DNA of 64,000 nt, taken from assembly GCA_963747105.1 (NCBI GenBank), contig CAVVEC010000004.1:68039-132038 (forward strand). The letters are read 5' to 3'. This DNA comes from CAVVEC01 sp963747105. GTDB lineage: Bacteria > Acidobacteriota > Terriglobia > Terriglobales > Acidobacteriaceae. Every line of letters starts with the position of its first letter. The first letter of the stretch is position 1. Shown here piece by piece: positions 1 to 8,298 of the stretch. Below the pieces are notes generated by a model. The model was given only the letters and a program-made list of their open reading frames with translations. It made no database searches and was not told the origin of the DNA. A program made the translations under genes and the position numbers.

Positions 1-452
1 CTGCTGACTCGCTGCATTTCGGCTTCAGTTGCGTTCTTGGCATACAACAGACCATCCGGGCCGACTTTCCAACCCCCTCTTTCTAACAAAACAGAAGCCT
101 TGGTGCGTCCTACGGTAACGCAGTACGAACCGTGTTCGCCTTCGAGTTCAATCGTGCTCGGCTTTGGATCTTTGCTGCGAAGTAACGGCACGATGTCGAT
201 CCCGCGATGGCCGTCAATCGCGAGTAAGCGGTCGCCCGGTTGGATTCCGGCCTTCGCAGCAGGCGTGTCTGGCTTCACCACCCAAACGATGGGCGGGCAG
301 GCAGAATCCGAACCCGACCCGACAATGGTCATTCCCGTGACGTACTGGTCGGCACTGGACTCCTGCCCCTTCGCGAACGCACCCGGCACGCAGCAGAGAA
401 TCGCAAGACAAATCATTTCCGGCAAGCATTTATCCCGCGCTGCATCTATCAT
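1..452 (-). CDS. PDZ-domain exported protein (3' part, runs off window)
   Basis: The minus-strand frame stays open to the window edge, so the C-terminus is missing. The N-terminus has a hydrophobic stretch ending in AFAKG that looks like a signal peptide. A PDZ fold follows, recognisable from the block GIQPGDRLLAIDG. PDZ domains bind peptide C-termini, but no protease domain is visible in the part seen, so the role is open. I chose the ATG at 452 because it overlaps the glnS stop in an ATGA arrangement, which suggests translational coupling. A second ATG at 416 would give a cleaner signal peptide. Confidence 0.6.
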   Translation of the reverse strand, partial: MIDAARDKCLPEMICLAILCCVPGAFAKGQESSADQYVTGMTIVGSGSDSACPPIVWVVKPDTPAAKAGIQPGDRLLAIDGHRGIDIVPLLRSKDPKPSTIELEGEHGSYCVTVGRTKASVLLERGGWKVGPDGLLYAKNATEAEMQRVS

Positions 453-2189
453 TGGCCCTTCGTGCGTTGTCCTTTTTCGATCTTCGCCCAGGTATCTTTC
501 AGCGCGACCGTGCGATTGAACACTGGTTTTCCCGACTTCGAGTCGGGATCGACGCAGAAGTATCCCAGTCGCTCGAACTGGTAACGGCCCCGCACCACAG
601 GATTGGCCAGCGACGGTTCAAGCTTCGCATCGCTTAACACTTCGAGCGAATTCGGGTTGAGATTGGCAGTGAAATCTTTTCCCTCCTCGGTTTGATTGGG
701 ATCTTCTTTCATGAAGAGGTTGTCGTAAAGCCGCACCTCGGCATCAACCGCATGCGGCGCCGAGACCCAGTGAATCGTGGATTTCACTTTGCGTCCGTCG
801 GGAGCGAATTTCCCCCTCGCGTGGCAGGATCGTACGTGCAGTGAACTTCGACAACCTCGCCCTTGTCGTTCTTCACCAAGCTGGTGCAGGTCACGAAATA
901 ACCATAGCGCAGCCGCACTTCGCGTCCCGGAGAAAGCCGGTAATACTGCTTCGGCGGGTCTTCGCGGAAATCATCCTGTTCGATGTAGCAGCACGCGGGA
1001 GAACGGCAATTTGCGAGTGCCTGCGCTGGGGTCTTCGGGATTGTTGACCGCTTCCATTTCCTCAACCTGATTCTCCGGATAATTGTCGATCACGACCTTT
1101 AAAGGCCGCAGTACTGCCATAACGCGCGGGGCCCGCTTGTTCAGATCTTCCCGAACAAAATGTTCCAGCATCGCCAGCTCGATCACGCCTGTCGTTTTGG
1201 ACACGCCGATCGCGCCGCAAAAATTGCGGATGGCTTCGGGCGTGTAGCCGCGCCGCCGGATCCCGCCTAAGGTTGGCATGCGCGGGTCGTCCCAGCCGCA
1301 CACGTGGCCCTCCCGCACCAACTGGAGCAGCTTGCGCTTGCTCAAGAGTGTGTAGGTCAGGTTTAGGCGGTCGAATTCGATCTGTTGCGAAGGGAAGATG
1401 CCCAACTGCTGGATGAACCAGTTGTACAGCGGGCGGTGATCCTCGAACTCGAGCGTGCACATGGAATGGGTCACGCGTTCGAGCGAATCCGACTGGCCGT
1501 GGGCGTAGTCGTACATGGGATAAATGCACCACTTGTCGCCGGTACGATGATGTTCTGCGTGCAGGATGCGGTACATCACCGGATCGCGCAGGTTCAAGAT
1601 TGGGCGAAGCCATGTCGATTTTTGCGCGCAGAACGCGGGAGCCATCGGGAAATTCCCCGGCCCGCATGCGGGTGAAGAGATCGAGGTTCTCTTCGACCGA
1701 CCGGTTGCGATAAGGGCTGTCTTTGCCCGGCGCGGTCAGGGTGCCGCGGTATCCGCGTATCTCGTCTGCCGACAGATCGTCTACGTAGGCCTTCCCGGCT
1801 TTGATGAGTCGCACCGCCCATTCATAAAGCTGGTCGAAATAATCGGATGCATAGAACAGACCATCCCAGTGGAAGCCCAGCCACTTAACATCCTCCATGA
1901 TCGAATCAACGTACTCGGTCTCTTCCTTCTCGGGATTGGTATCGTCGAAGCGCAGGTTGGTGTGCCCGTGAAATTCATCCGCCAGTCCGAAATCGAGGCA
2001 GATCGCTTTCGCATGGCCGATGTGCAGGTAGCCGTTCGGCTCAGGCGGGAAGCGGGTTTGCACCCGGCCTTGATACTTGTTGGTCTTCAAATCGTCGAGA
2101 ATGATGTCGCGGATGAAATTCGAAGGACCGGTGGCAGGCTCAGAGGTCGGCTTCACCGCAGCTTCGGTCGGTGGATCTGGCGGGTTCAT
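449..2189 (-). CDS. glnS: Glutaminyl-tRNA synthetase, split by three frameshifts
   Basis: This class I aminoacyl-tRNA synthetase charges tRNA-Gln with glutamine in the cytosol. The N-terminal frame shows PPEPNGYLHIGHAK (HIGH motif) and the Rossmann core. The next frame carries CIYPMYDYAHG and a KMSKS-type LLSKRKLL. The last frame ends in the family's anticodon-binding beta-barrel sequence FNRTVALKDTWAKIE. The rebuilt length of about 580 residues fits the family. The protein jumps frame near 1600, 990 and 803, each time continuing the expected sequence. For an essential gene this points to sequence errors rather than decay. The ATG at 2189 opens the first frame. Confidence 0.9.
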
Positions 2190-2225
2190 GGTCGGTACTA
2201 CATTCTATAACCGCCGGCGGGGCAG

Positions 2226-2927
2226 TCACATGTCGAGCGCGTTCAGACCCCTTTCTCTCAGGCGCAGAAGGAACTCCGGCCACCAATTGTTGTAGTGCAA
2301 CGTGGCCACGGCATGGATCGTTTTGGGTGTCCGCAGAGAAAACCGGTTGTCGAAGACCAGGTAGTAAGCGCCACCGCCGAATGGAAGGTCGGCATTGATA
2401 TTGCTTTGGATGGCCCTTCCGCTGTCGTAGTAGGTGCTCGCGGCGTAGCCGCTCCGCATGGTGACGAAGGCGTCGTCGCTCAGGACATACACCTGCACGT
2501 CATTGTCTGAATGTTCTGCACCACCGGTTGCGCTGAACTGCCCGCTGACGACCACATTGGCAGAACCGGGTGGAACGGTGAATTTGTAAGCGGAGAAACT
2601 GCGCGGTTTCACCAAGAAAACCGTATCGCCTACAGCCTCGGTATGCGAACCGGCGTATTCTCGCAGTTGCTGTGCGACCGGGTTGTTGCTGCCTGCCGCC
2701 CATAAGATGCCGAGCAGCAGTGCTGCTCCAAAGATCCAGGCGGCAAAGCGGGGCCCACGCCGGGACCGTGGCAGCGCTGCCGCTGCTCCTATTGCCGTAC
2801 CTGCCCCCGTCGCGGGTGCGCTGGGCACGGTCGCAGTGCCGTTTGCAGAACCCTTGACTGCCTGCCCGCATTTCAGGCAGAACTGCGAACCATCGGGCAA
2901 ACTCGTCGAACATTTGCTACAAACCAC
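2226..2927 (-). CDS. Zinc-ribbon membrane-anchored protein
   Basis: The protein starts with a zinc ribbon (CSKC near residue 3, FCLKCG near residue 16). A Gly/Ala/Pro-rich linker, one membrane helix (about AAWIFGAALLLGILWAAG) and a C-terminal domain of about 130 residues follow, probably outside the membrane. Similar zinc-ribbon/TM proteins are common in Acidobacteriota, and I know no function for them. I chose the GTG at 2927 because GAGGG lies 6-8 bases before it and the zinc ribbon begins at once. The frame itself is open to 3071 without a recognisable domain. It lies 36 bp upstream of glnS on the same strand. Confidence 0.65.
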   Translation of the reverse strand: MVCSKCSTSLPDGSQFCLKCGQAVKGSANGTATVPSAPATGAGTAIGAAAALPRSRRGPRFAAWIFGAALLLGILWAAGSNNPVAQQLREYAGSHTEAVGDTVFLVKPRSFSAYKFTVPPGSANVVVSGQFSATGGAEHSDNDVQVYVLSDDAFVTMRSGYAASTYYDSGRAIQSNINADLPFGGGAYYLVFDNRFSLRTPKTIHAVATLHYNNWWPEFLLRLRERGLNALDM

Positions 2928-3276
2928 CGCAGCCCTCGTAGATGCTCGAGAAAATCTCCAGGTGTTTGGTGACGCAACCCTGCACGGTCGTTCCGGCCAA
3001 CTCTCTCGGTTCGCCGACCGAGCCCCACAGATGCTGGTCAGACCCCCCAAGAGGATGCGGAATTCTAGCAAAAGGGTGGGTGCTGAGTCCCGCGAGGTTG
3101 CCCGTTACTGGATTCCACAGCGGGCGAAAAAGTAGTGATCGCCTCTTCTGTCCACCATGCAATTGTGCCGATCCACGAGTTTCTTGAGTTCGAAATCAAG
3201 GATCACAGGACGGGAGACAGCTTGTCTGTGCGTCGGGGAGATGCGAATCGCCGGCGAAATCGGCATCCTGCGGCTC
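2928..3276. other. Non-coding stretch, no recognised element
   Basis: This 349-bp gap lies between the zinc-ribbon gene and the GH114-like gene, both on the minus strand. Short open frames exist on both strands, but none has a ribosome-binding site or recognisable protein sequence. It should hold the zinc-ribbon gene's promoter and any terminator of the upstream gene. I could not place either. Confidence 0.4.
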
Positions 3277-4047
3277 TCAGCGGCAGGGAACCCGATACAC
3301 GCCCAGGTTGAGATGCTTCTTCATGGAGTTAAAGTTCATTGAGTTCGCCTTGGGGCAGAACTTGTTCGGAGGAAGGTTATATTCTACCTCGAACACCGCC
3401 TTGTTCGCGTTGATAAAGGGCAGCAACTTATTGCACTCGTGGTACTGGAAACACTGCTCGTCCAGCGCCCAGTCGAACGAGGGCAGCAAGTCACGGATCT
3501 GGTCCAGATCGTTCTTCAATCCTACGGACAGCCCGCGGGCGTGGGCTTCCTCAGCGATGAACGAGTTGTAGCCGATCTGGTCGTGGTAAGTGAGAGGGAA
3601 TCCGCTGTCGTTGGTGTAGCCGTCTACGTTATCGGGTTCCATGCCGTCGAAACCCTTGGCCCGGCACTGGTCCATACGCGCTTTCATGATCGGTCCCAGA
3701 ATGTCGATTCGGCGGATGTCCAGCCACCTTTCCCCCGGCCAGCCGGCGACCTTCTCGCCTTTGACGATATTGGGGAATTTCTTGGCGTCGGGGCGCCAGT
3801 TCTCCCAGGTACCCACGTCGATGTAGCACACGACTTTCCGTCCCTTGGCATGCAGCTTGGTAACCACGTTGGCAGTATTGTCAAACATGTCGATGTCGTA
3901 CATCTTCACCTTGACGCTCTGATCGACACGCTTGACGAGTTGCCATTGCCAACTGGTGTTCAAAGGCGGCTGCCAAATAGATGAATCCTGCGCTGCTCCT
4001 GGCAGGCTCAACAACAGAATGCTACAGATAACGACGGTTGGCTTCAT
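3277..4047 (-). CDS. Exported endo-alpha-1,4-polygalactosaminidase-like glycosidase (GH114)
   Basis: The first 20 residues form a signal peptide ending near GAAQ. The mature part matches the GH114 TIM-barrel pattern: WQWQL early, then VVCYIDVGTWENWR, WLDIRR, FDGMEPDNVDGY and GLSVGLKND. The acidic residues of the EPDN block are where family members place catalytic carboxylates. GH114 enzymes cut alpha-1,4-linked galactosamine polymers, so a role in exopolysaccharide turnover is likely but inferred. The length of about 256 residues is normal. The ATG at 4047 has GAGGAG 7 bases upstream. The longer open frame to 4278 has no such signal. Confidence 0.8.
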   Translation of the reverse strand: MKPTVVICSILLLSLPGAAQDSSIWQPPLNTSWQWQLVKRVDQSVKVKMYDIDMFDNTANVVTKLHAKGRKVVCYIDVGTWENWRPDAKKFPNIVKGEKVAGWPGERWLDIRRIDILGPIMKARMDQCRAKGFDGMEPDNVDGYTNDSGFPLTYHDQIGYNSFIAEEAHARGLSVGLKNDLDQIRDLLPSFDWALDEQCFQYHECNKLLPFINANKAVFEVEYNLPPNKFCPKANSMNFNSMKKHLNLGVYRVPCR

Positions 4048-5120
4048 GGGGCCACTCCTCAGAGCCGTAATTTGCGGGATGCTGACCGTTCCGCTGAAAA
4101 CGCTCACGAAAGCGGCACGCGGCTCGTTCAACGCAATCGGATTTGCATAAATTAAACCCTCCGAGCCGGGGTCATGCAAGCGAAATGTTTCTCCGCAGAG
4201 GCCCCTCCCCAGATGGCGCGATGCGGATTGTAGAGAAGCATAAGCGAAACAAAACTCCGCCGCATTGGTTACCAACAACGCGGCGGATTTTCGCTCTTAA
4301 AGCCGCGGGGCAACCAGAACTCGTCTGCGTTCTTCGCGGCACAGAGGTAAGAACCTCCACAAGCAAGCAGCATAAGCAGTTGACCTGTGGAGAAACAAGA
4401 AGACGAATGACCCGAGCCAAATTGACCTGCTGACCGGTCACTAATCTCCTGGAATGCTCGCGGATGTGCTGTGTGCCCGGAAGGCCCAGCAGCAAAGAGG
4501 CTCCGTGCCTCCCAAGTCTTTCGCACGGAGCCTCCATGTCTTTTATTGCAGGCAACTATTATTGATAGTCCAATGTCACCATCGCGGTGACATAAGTCAT
4601 CAGCAATCGTGACCGTCATCACATGCGCTGGTCTCCGTACGTCAGATAATTCGTGCTGGATGATTGCTGTGGCGATGAGAAAGATCCCCCAAACCATTTG
4701 CCTCACCGGCGCGCACACGCTGTTTCTTCCTAGGCGACGGGAAGTTGAAACCGACGCAAGTGGAAATATGTTCACCGCTCTTATGTTGTGCCTTCCGGTG
4801 TCTCTGCTTCTGTGGGCCGTGATTATTCACGAGGTGTTGATGCTCCTGCATTGATTCCAGGATCAAGAGTCCGAACGGCTTGTCGCCAGTCTATCTACTA
4901 CGGCAGGCCGACGCGGCGAACCAAATCGGTGAAACGCGGGTTCGGAGCGGATGGGGTCGAAGACCGTCCAGTACTTGAGCGTCGTCATAAAAGTGCATTT
5001 CACCGCATAGGCCTTCCCCAGCCACAGGAATGCCCTGTTTTTGTCGCGAGCGCTGCTATGCCAGGTCCGCGCATACCTGAGCACTGTTTTCTGAGCCCGG
5101 AATTGGAGTATGCTCAGGGC
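4048..5120. other. Long intergenic region with one hairpin
   Basis: About 1.07 kb without a gene I can support. Open frames on both strands (for example on the minus strand at 4269-4775) have low-complexity, non-protein-like translations and no ribosome-binding site. A possible 28-residue membrane peptide could start at 4768 on the plus strand (MFTALML, then a hydrophobic run to a stop at 4854), but nothing else supports it. The hairpin at 4498-4533 is listed separately. Confidence 0.4.
4498..4533. terminator. Perfect 11-bp hairpin, possible terminator
   Basis: AGGCTCCGTGC (4498-4508) is perfectly repeated in inverted form at 4523-4533, with a 14-base loop. On the plus strand a short TCTTTTATT tract follows a few bases later. 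It could terminate transcription or be an isolated stem. No gene ends immediately before it. Confidence 0.4.
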
Positions 5121-5561
5121 ATGAACGCCAAGAGAGCCCAAAGAAAGCGCAGCCGTCGTCCTAAGACAGGGTTGTGTAAGGTTCACGGCAGGCCGATCCG
5201 GCCCAGCTATTGGCGCGCGGGCCATCGCAATACGGGCTGCGCGGAATGCTACCGAACCACTGAAGTGCCACCGCCCAGGAAGCGGTTGTGCCAACGGCAC
5301 GGACGTCCCATTTTGCGCAGCCGCTGGTGGTCCGGGTACCGCAACAAGGGTTGCGAGCTGTGCTTCAAAGTTCCGCCGCCCGGAAAGCGGCTCTGCCGCC
5401 GGCACGGGCGTCCAATTCAGCCCAGTGCCTGGCGCAATGGCCGGCACAGCACCGGCTGCAGCGTTTGTCACAACAGCCGTCCGGGCTATCTCGAGGCCAA
5501 GGCCCGGTACAACCAGCGTAGAAGGAAGAGTGCAGGCAAGACCGGGAAGAAGAAACGGTAG
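5121..5561 (+). CDS. Small basic protein with three tandem CxxH / GCxxC motifs
   Basis: The protein is about 146 residues with a Lys/Arg-rich head and tail. Its core is three copies of a unit of about 35 residues, each with C-x2-H-G-R-P-I, then S-x-W, then G-C-x2-C. The spacing is identical in all three, and Cys, His, Trp and Gly are all kept. One Cys-His pair plus one Cys-Cys pair per unit suggests a zinc knuckle. CxxHG...GCxxC resembles treble-clef elements found beside nuclease domains, but no nuclease domain is present. The high positive charge suggests nucleic-acid binding (inference). I chose the ATG at 5121 because repeat-type sequence starts soon after it. The frame is open back to 4788 without protein-like sequence. 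Confidence 0.6.
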   Translation: MNAKRAQRKRSRRPKTGLCKVHGRPIRPSYWRAGHRNTGCAECYRTTEVPPPRKRLCQRHGRPILRSRWWSGYRNKGCELCFKVPPPGKRLCRRHGRPIQPSAWRNGRHSTGCSVCHNSRPGYLEAKARYNQRRRKSAGKTGKKKR

Positions 5562-5637
5562 CTGCTTGTTTGGGCAATCTGTACGGTACATGGAAACCGT
5601 GAATTCCGCACGGGCGGGAGAGCCCACGGCCACATAT

Positions 5638-7224
5638 CTAAGGAAGGCCGAACGTGTACAGCGAACTTCCTGACGCGATCGCGACATACTGTTTTCCAGC
5701 GATGGCGAAGGCCATGGGCGCGGCATAGACGGCAGCGCCAGTCTGGAAGTGCCAGAGGACTTTGCCGGAGGCCGCATCCAGGGCGATGAAATTGCCTTCC
5801 GCATCGCCGGTGAACACGAGTCCGCCGGCCGTCGACAAAACTCCGGACCACGATGGCGAGACGTGCCGGAATTCCCACTTCACTTCTCCAGTGGCGGGAT
5901 CAATGGCGCGCAGCGCACCCCAGTAAGGCTCGGTATCATCGGCAGGAAAATAGGCGCTGCCATAGTAGGCGTGACCCGGTTCATAGGGCTGCGGCGCAGT
6001 GCTGAAAATGTCGCACTCCTCACGCGCCGTCACGTAAAAAAGGCCGGTTTGCCAGTCGAAGGTCGGTGACATCCAGTTGGTCGTACCCAATGCGCCCGGA
6101 CATATGCGGCGGCCTTCAGCAGTCGGCTCACTTTCCGTGTTCGCAACGGGACGGCCCTCGGCGTCCTTGCGATCACTCCAGGTGATCTTGCCGTACGGAT
6201 TCGCCGAAATCAGTTTGCCCGTGGCGCGGTCCAATACGTAGAAAAATCCATTGCGGTTTGCCTGCGCGATCAGGTGGCGGTCGCCCTGATCGATCATCAC
6301 GGGCACCTGGGTCGAATCCCAGTCGTGCTCATCGTGTTTGGTGAATTGAAAAAACCAGTTCAGCTTTCCGGTGTCGGCATTCAGGGCCAGCAAGGTATTG
6401 CTGTAAAGGTTGTCACCGGCGCGACCCTGGCCGCGATTGGAGGGCGAAGGATTCCCCGTGGGCCAGAAGAGCTGATTCGTCGCTGGGTCATAGGTGCCCG
6501 TGATCCACGCGGGAGCACCGCCGATTTTCCACGAATCGCCTTCCCAGGTCTCATGACCGGGCTCGCCGGGCCCCGGCACAGTGTAGAACCGCCACTTGCG
6601 CTGGCCGGTATCAGCGTCGTAGGCATCAATGAAGCCGCGAATGCCATATTCGCCGCCGGAAACACCGAGGATGACCAGGTTCTTCACCACCAGCGGCGCG
6701 AGCGTGAAGCTGTAGCCCAGCTTGTAATCGACGGCGGCAACGTCCCAGACGACGTTGCCGGTTTTGGCGTCGAGGGCCATGACGTGGGCATCGAGCGTCC
6801 CGAGAAAAACCTTGTCGCCGAGGATGGCAAGCCCGCGATTGATCCGGCCACAGCATGGGCGAATATCCGTCGGTAGTTGACGCTGGTACAACCAAATCGG
6901 CCGCCCGGTGCGGGCATCCAGAGCAAAGGCACGATCGTCAGGGCCGGTGGCGTAAAGGACCTCGTCCACCACCAGCGGCGTGGTTTCAAACTTGCCCGTG
7001 GCGCCGGTTTGATAGACCCACTTTGCAATGAGTGAGTGCGCATTCTCGGTATTGATCTGGTCCAGCGCGCTGAAGCGATGCCCGGAGTAGTCGCCGGAAT
7101 ATGTCAGCCAGTTTTGCGGTTCCTTGGAGGAATCGAGGAGCCGCGTGAACGTGACCTGCCCTCGAGCATTTAGTGCGAAGACGCTCGATGCGAGGAAAAC
7201 TGAAACGCGGAAAAGTCTTTTCAC
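5638..7224 (-). CDS. PQQ-dependent alcohol dehydrogenase, exported
   Basis: A periplasmic quinoprotein of about 528 residues with a signal peptide and an eight-bladed propeller. The blade motifs AxDAxTGxxxW recur along it (for example ALDAKTGNVVW and ALDAASGKVLW). A vicinal Cys-Cys pair (about residues 124-125), typical of PQQ alcohol dehydrogenases, is present. The catalytic region reads HDEHDWD. The Asp two residues after the catalytic Asp (about 301 and 303) is the feature that marks lanthanide-dependent, XoxF-like enzymes, so a lanthanide cofactor is likely. Electrons probably pass to the diheme cytochrome encoded 10 bp upstream. I chose the GTG at 7224, which has a GAGG signal and follows the cytochrome stop. 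Confidence 0.85.
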   Translation of the reverse strand: MKRLFRVSVFLASSVFALNARGQVTFTRLLDSSKEPQNWLTYSGDYSGHRFSALDQINTENAHSLIAKWVYQTGATGKFETTPLVVDEVLYATGPDDRAFALDARTGRPIWLYQRQLPTDIRPCCGRINRGLAILGDKVFLGTLDAHVMALDAKTGNVVWDVAAVDYKLGYSFTLAPLVVKNLVILGVSGGEYGIRGFIDAYDADTGQRKWRFYTVPGPGEPGHETWEGDSWKIGGAPAWITGTYDPATNQLFWPTGNPSPSNRGQGRAGDNLYSNTLLALNADTGKLNWFFQFTKHDEHDWDSTQVPVMIDQGDRHLIAQANRNGFFYVLDRATGKLISANPYGKITWSDRKDAEGRPVANTESEPTAEGRRICPGALGTTNWMSPTFDWQTGLFYVTAREECDIFSTAPQPYEPGHAYYGSAYFPADDTEPYWGALRAIDPATGEVKWEFRHVSPSWSGVLSTAGGLVFTGDAEGNFIALDAASGKVLWHFQTGAAVYAAPMAFAIAGKQYVAIASGSSLYTFGLP

Positions 7225-7234
7225 GCCTGCACCC

Positions 7235-8122
7235 TCATTTCGTCCCCACACTGAGCAGGTAGGCGACAATGTCCTGCAGATCTTTGTCGCTCAGGAGAGT
7301 TGTGTCGTAAGAGGGCATTAAAGATGCGCGGCTCTTGTGGAAAGAACGCAGTTCGTCTTTTTCGAACAGATGAATCTGCTCGTTGGCGTCCATCATTTGA
7401 ACGCTGAAGTAGTCTTCGTTCAGCGTGACGCCTTTGATTTCGTGACCGTCGGGCGTCACCACCGTGACCGTCTCGTATTCCTGCGGGAATTCTTTGGTGG
7501 ATTCTGCCAGCCCCTGCGCCAACCGCCGGCTGGGAGCGCGAACCGACTCGACAATGTATGCCACGGATCGAGCCATCCCGACAGGCGTGAGATCAGGCCC
7601 GAGGCGCCCACCTTTTCCTTCCACCATGTGACATAGGGAACAGTTGGCGTCGCCATAGAAAAGTTCTTTTCCATGCGCCCCATTTCCGATGGGATGAGCT
7701 GGCGCTTTGGCTTGGACACTCCGCAAATAAGTAACGACTTGCCAGATTTCCTCGTCGGTCATCCCGACCCCCTGCCCGGTGGTTCCGTTCGGGGGCATGG
7801 CCGTGCCGGGGACGCCCTGGCTGATCGTTCGGAAAAGATCGGCGTCGAGGTTGCCGTGGCGTTTCTGCGCCCGCGTCAGGTCGGGGCCGCGCCCACCGCC
7901 CCGAGCACCCAGCCCGTGACAGAACGCGCAGTTGATGCGGAATTGAAATTCTCCGGCCTTCGCCGCCTTGGCATCGCCCGCGAACGGATTCTGATCTTGA
8001 CCAAAAAGAATTGCAGGTGTGGCCAGCGCCATCAACAGCGCAGTTCGTCGAAGGCGCGTCAACTTTCGGCGGCAGCCGGTCGCACCGGTTGGGAGCATTT
8101 TCTGTGTCGTGCCGGTGCTCAT
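7235..8122 (-). CDS. Diheme c-type cytochrome
   Basis: About 295 residues with a twin-arginine-poor but basic signal region followed by LLMALATPAILFGQ. Two haem c sites are visible: CAFCH in the first half and CSLCH in the second. Possible Met ligands lie in GTAMPPN and near SLMPSYD. The C-terminal PDGHEIKG...L..DELRSF segment is common in cytochromes paired with PQQ dehydrogenases. It lies upstream of the PQQ gene with 10 bp between them, so the two are probably co-transcribed and form an electron-transfer pair. AAGGAAG precedes the ATG at 8122. Confidence 0.85.
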   Translation of the reverse strand: MSTGTTQKMLPTGATGCRRKLTRLRRTALLMALATPAILFGQDQNPFAGDAKAAKAGEFQFRINCAFCHGLGARGGGRGPDLTRAQKRHGNLDADLFRTISQGVPGTAMPPNGTTGQGVGMTDEEIWQVVTYLRSVQAKAPAHPIGNGAHGKELFYGDANCSLCHMVEGKGGRLGPDLTPVGMARSVAYIVESVRAPSRRLAQGLAESTKEFPQEYETVTVVTPDGHEIKGVTLNEDYFSVQMMDANEQIHLFEKDELRSFHKSRASLMPSYDTTLLSDKDLQDIVAYLLSVGTK

Positions 8123-8298
8123 ACTCTTCCTTATTCTCCAAGAACAGCAGATTTCTCCCGGCTGAAGCCAGCCGGAATGACAACTAAGGATGAAAGATAA
8201 GGAAAGGACGTCACCGGAGTTCCAAGATTACAAGAAAACCAGGCTGCCGAAAAGGGTTCCACCGGAATTGTCTTTTTTCATGCATCATCGTTCATGGG

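Noticed and set aside
449..2189. glnS as a pseudogene or as a case of programmed frameshifting
   Set aside because: Three shifts in one essential gene without slippery-site context, and the same pattern in many unrelated genes, point to sequence error.
4269..4775. 168-residue minus-strand gene in the large intergenic region
   Set aside because: No ribosome-binding site, irregular composition, and it runs straight through the perfect hairpin at 4498-4533.
8150..8190. Short stem CCGGCT/AGCCGG before the cytochrome gene as an operator
   Set aside because: The surrounding text (ctgaagccagccggaatgac) looks like a common intergenic repeat in such genomes rather than a specific regulatory site.
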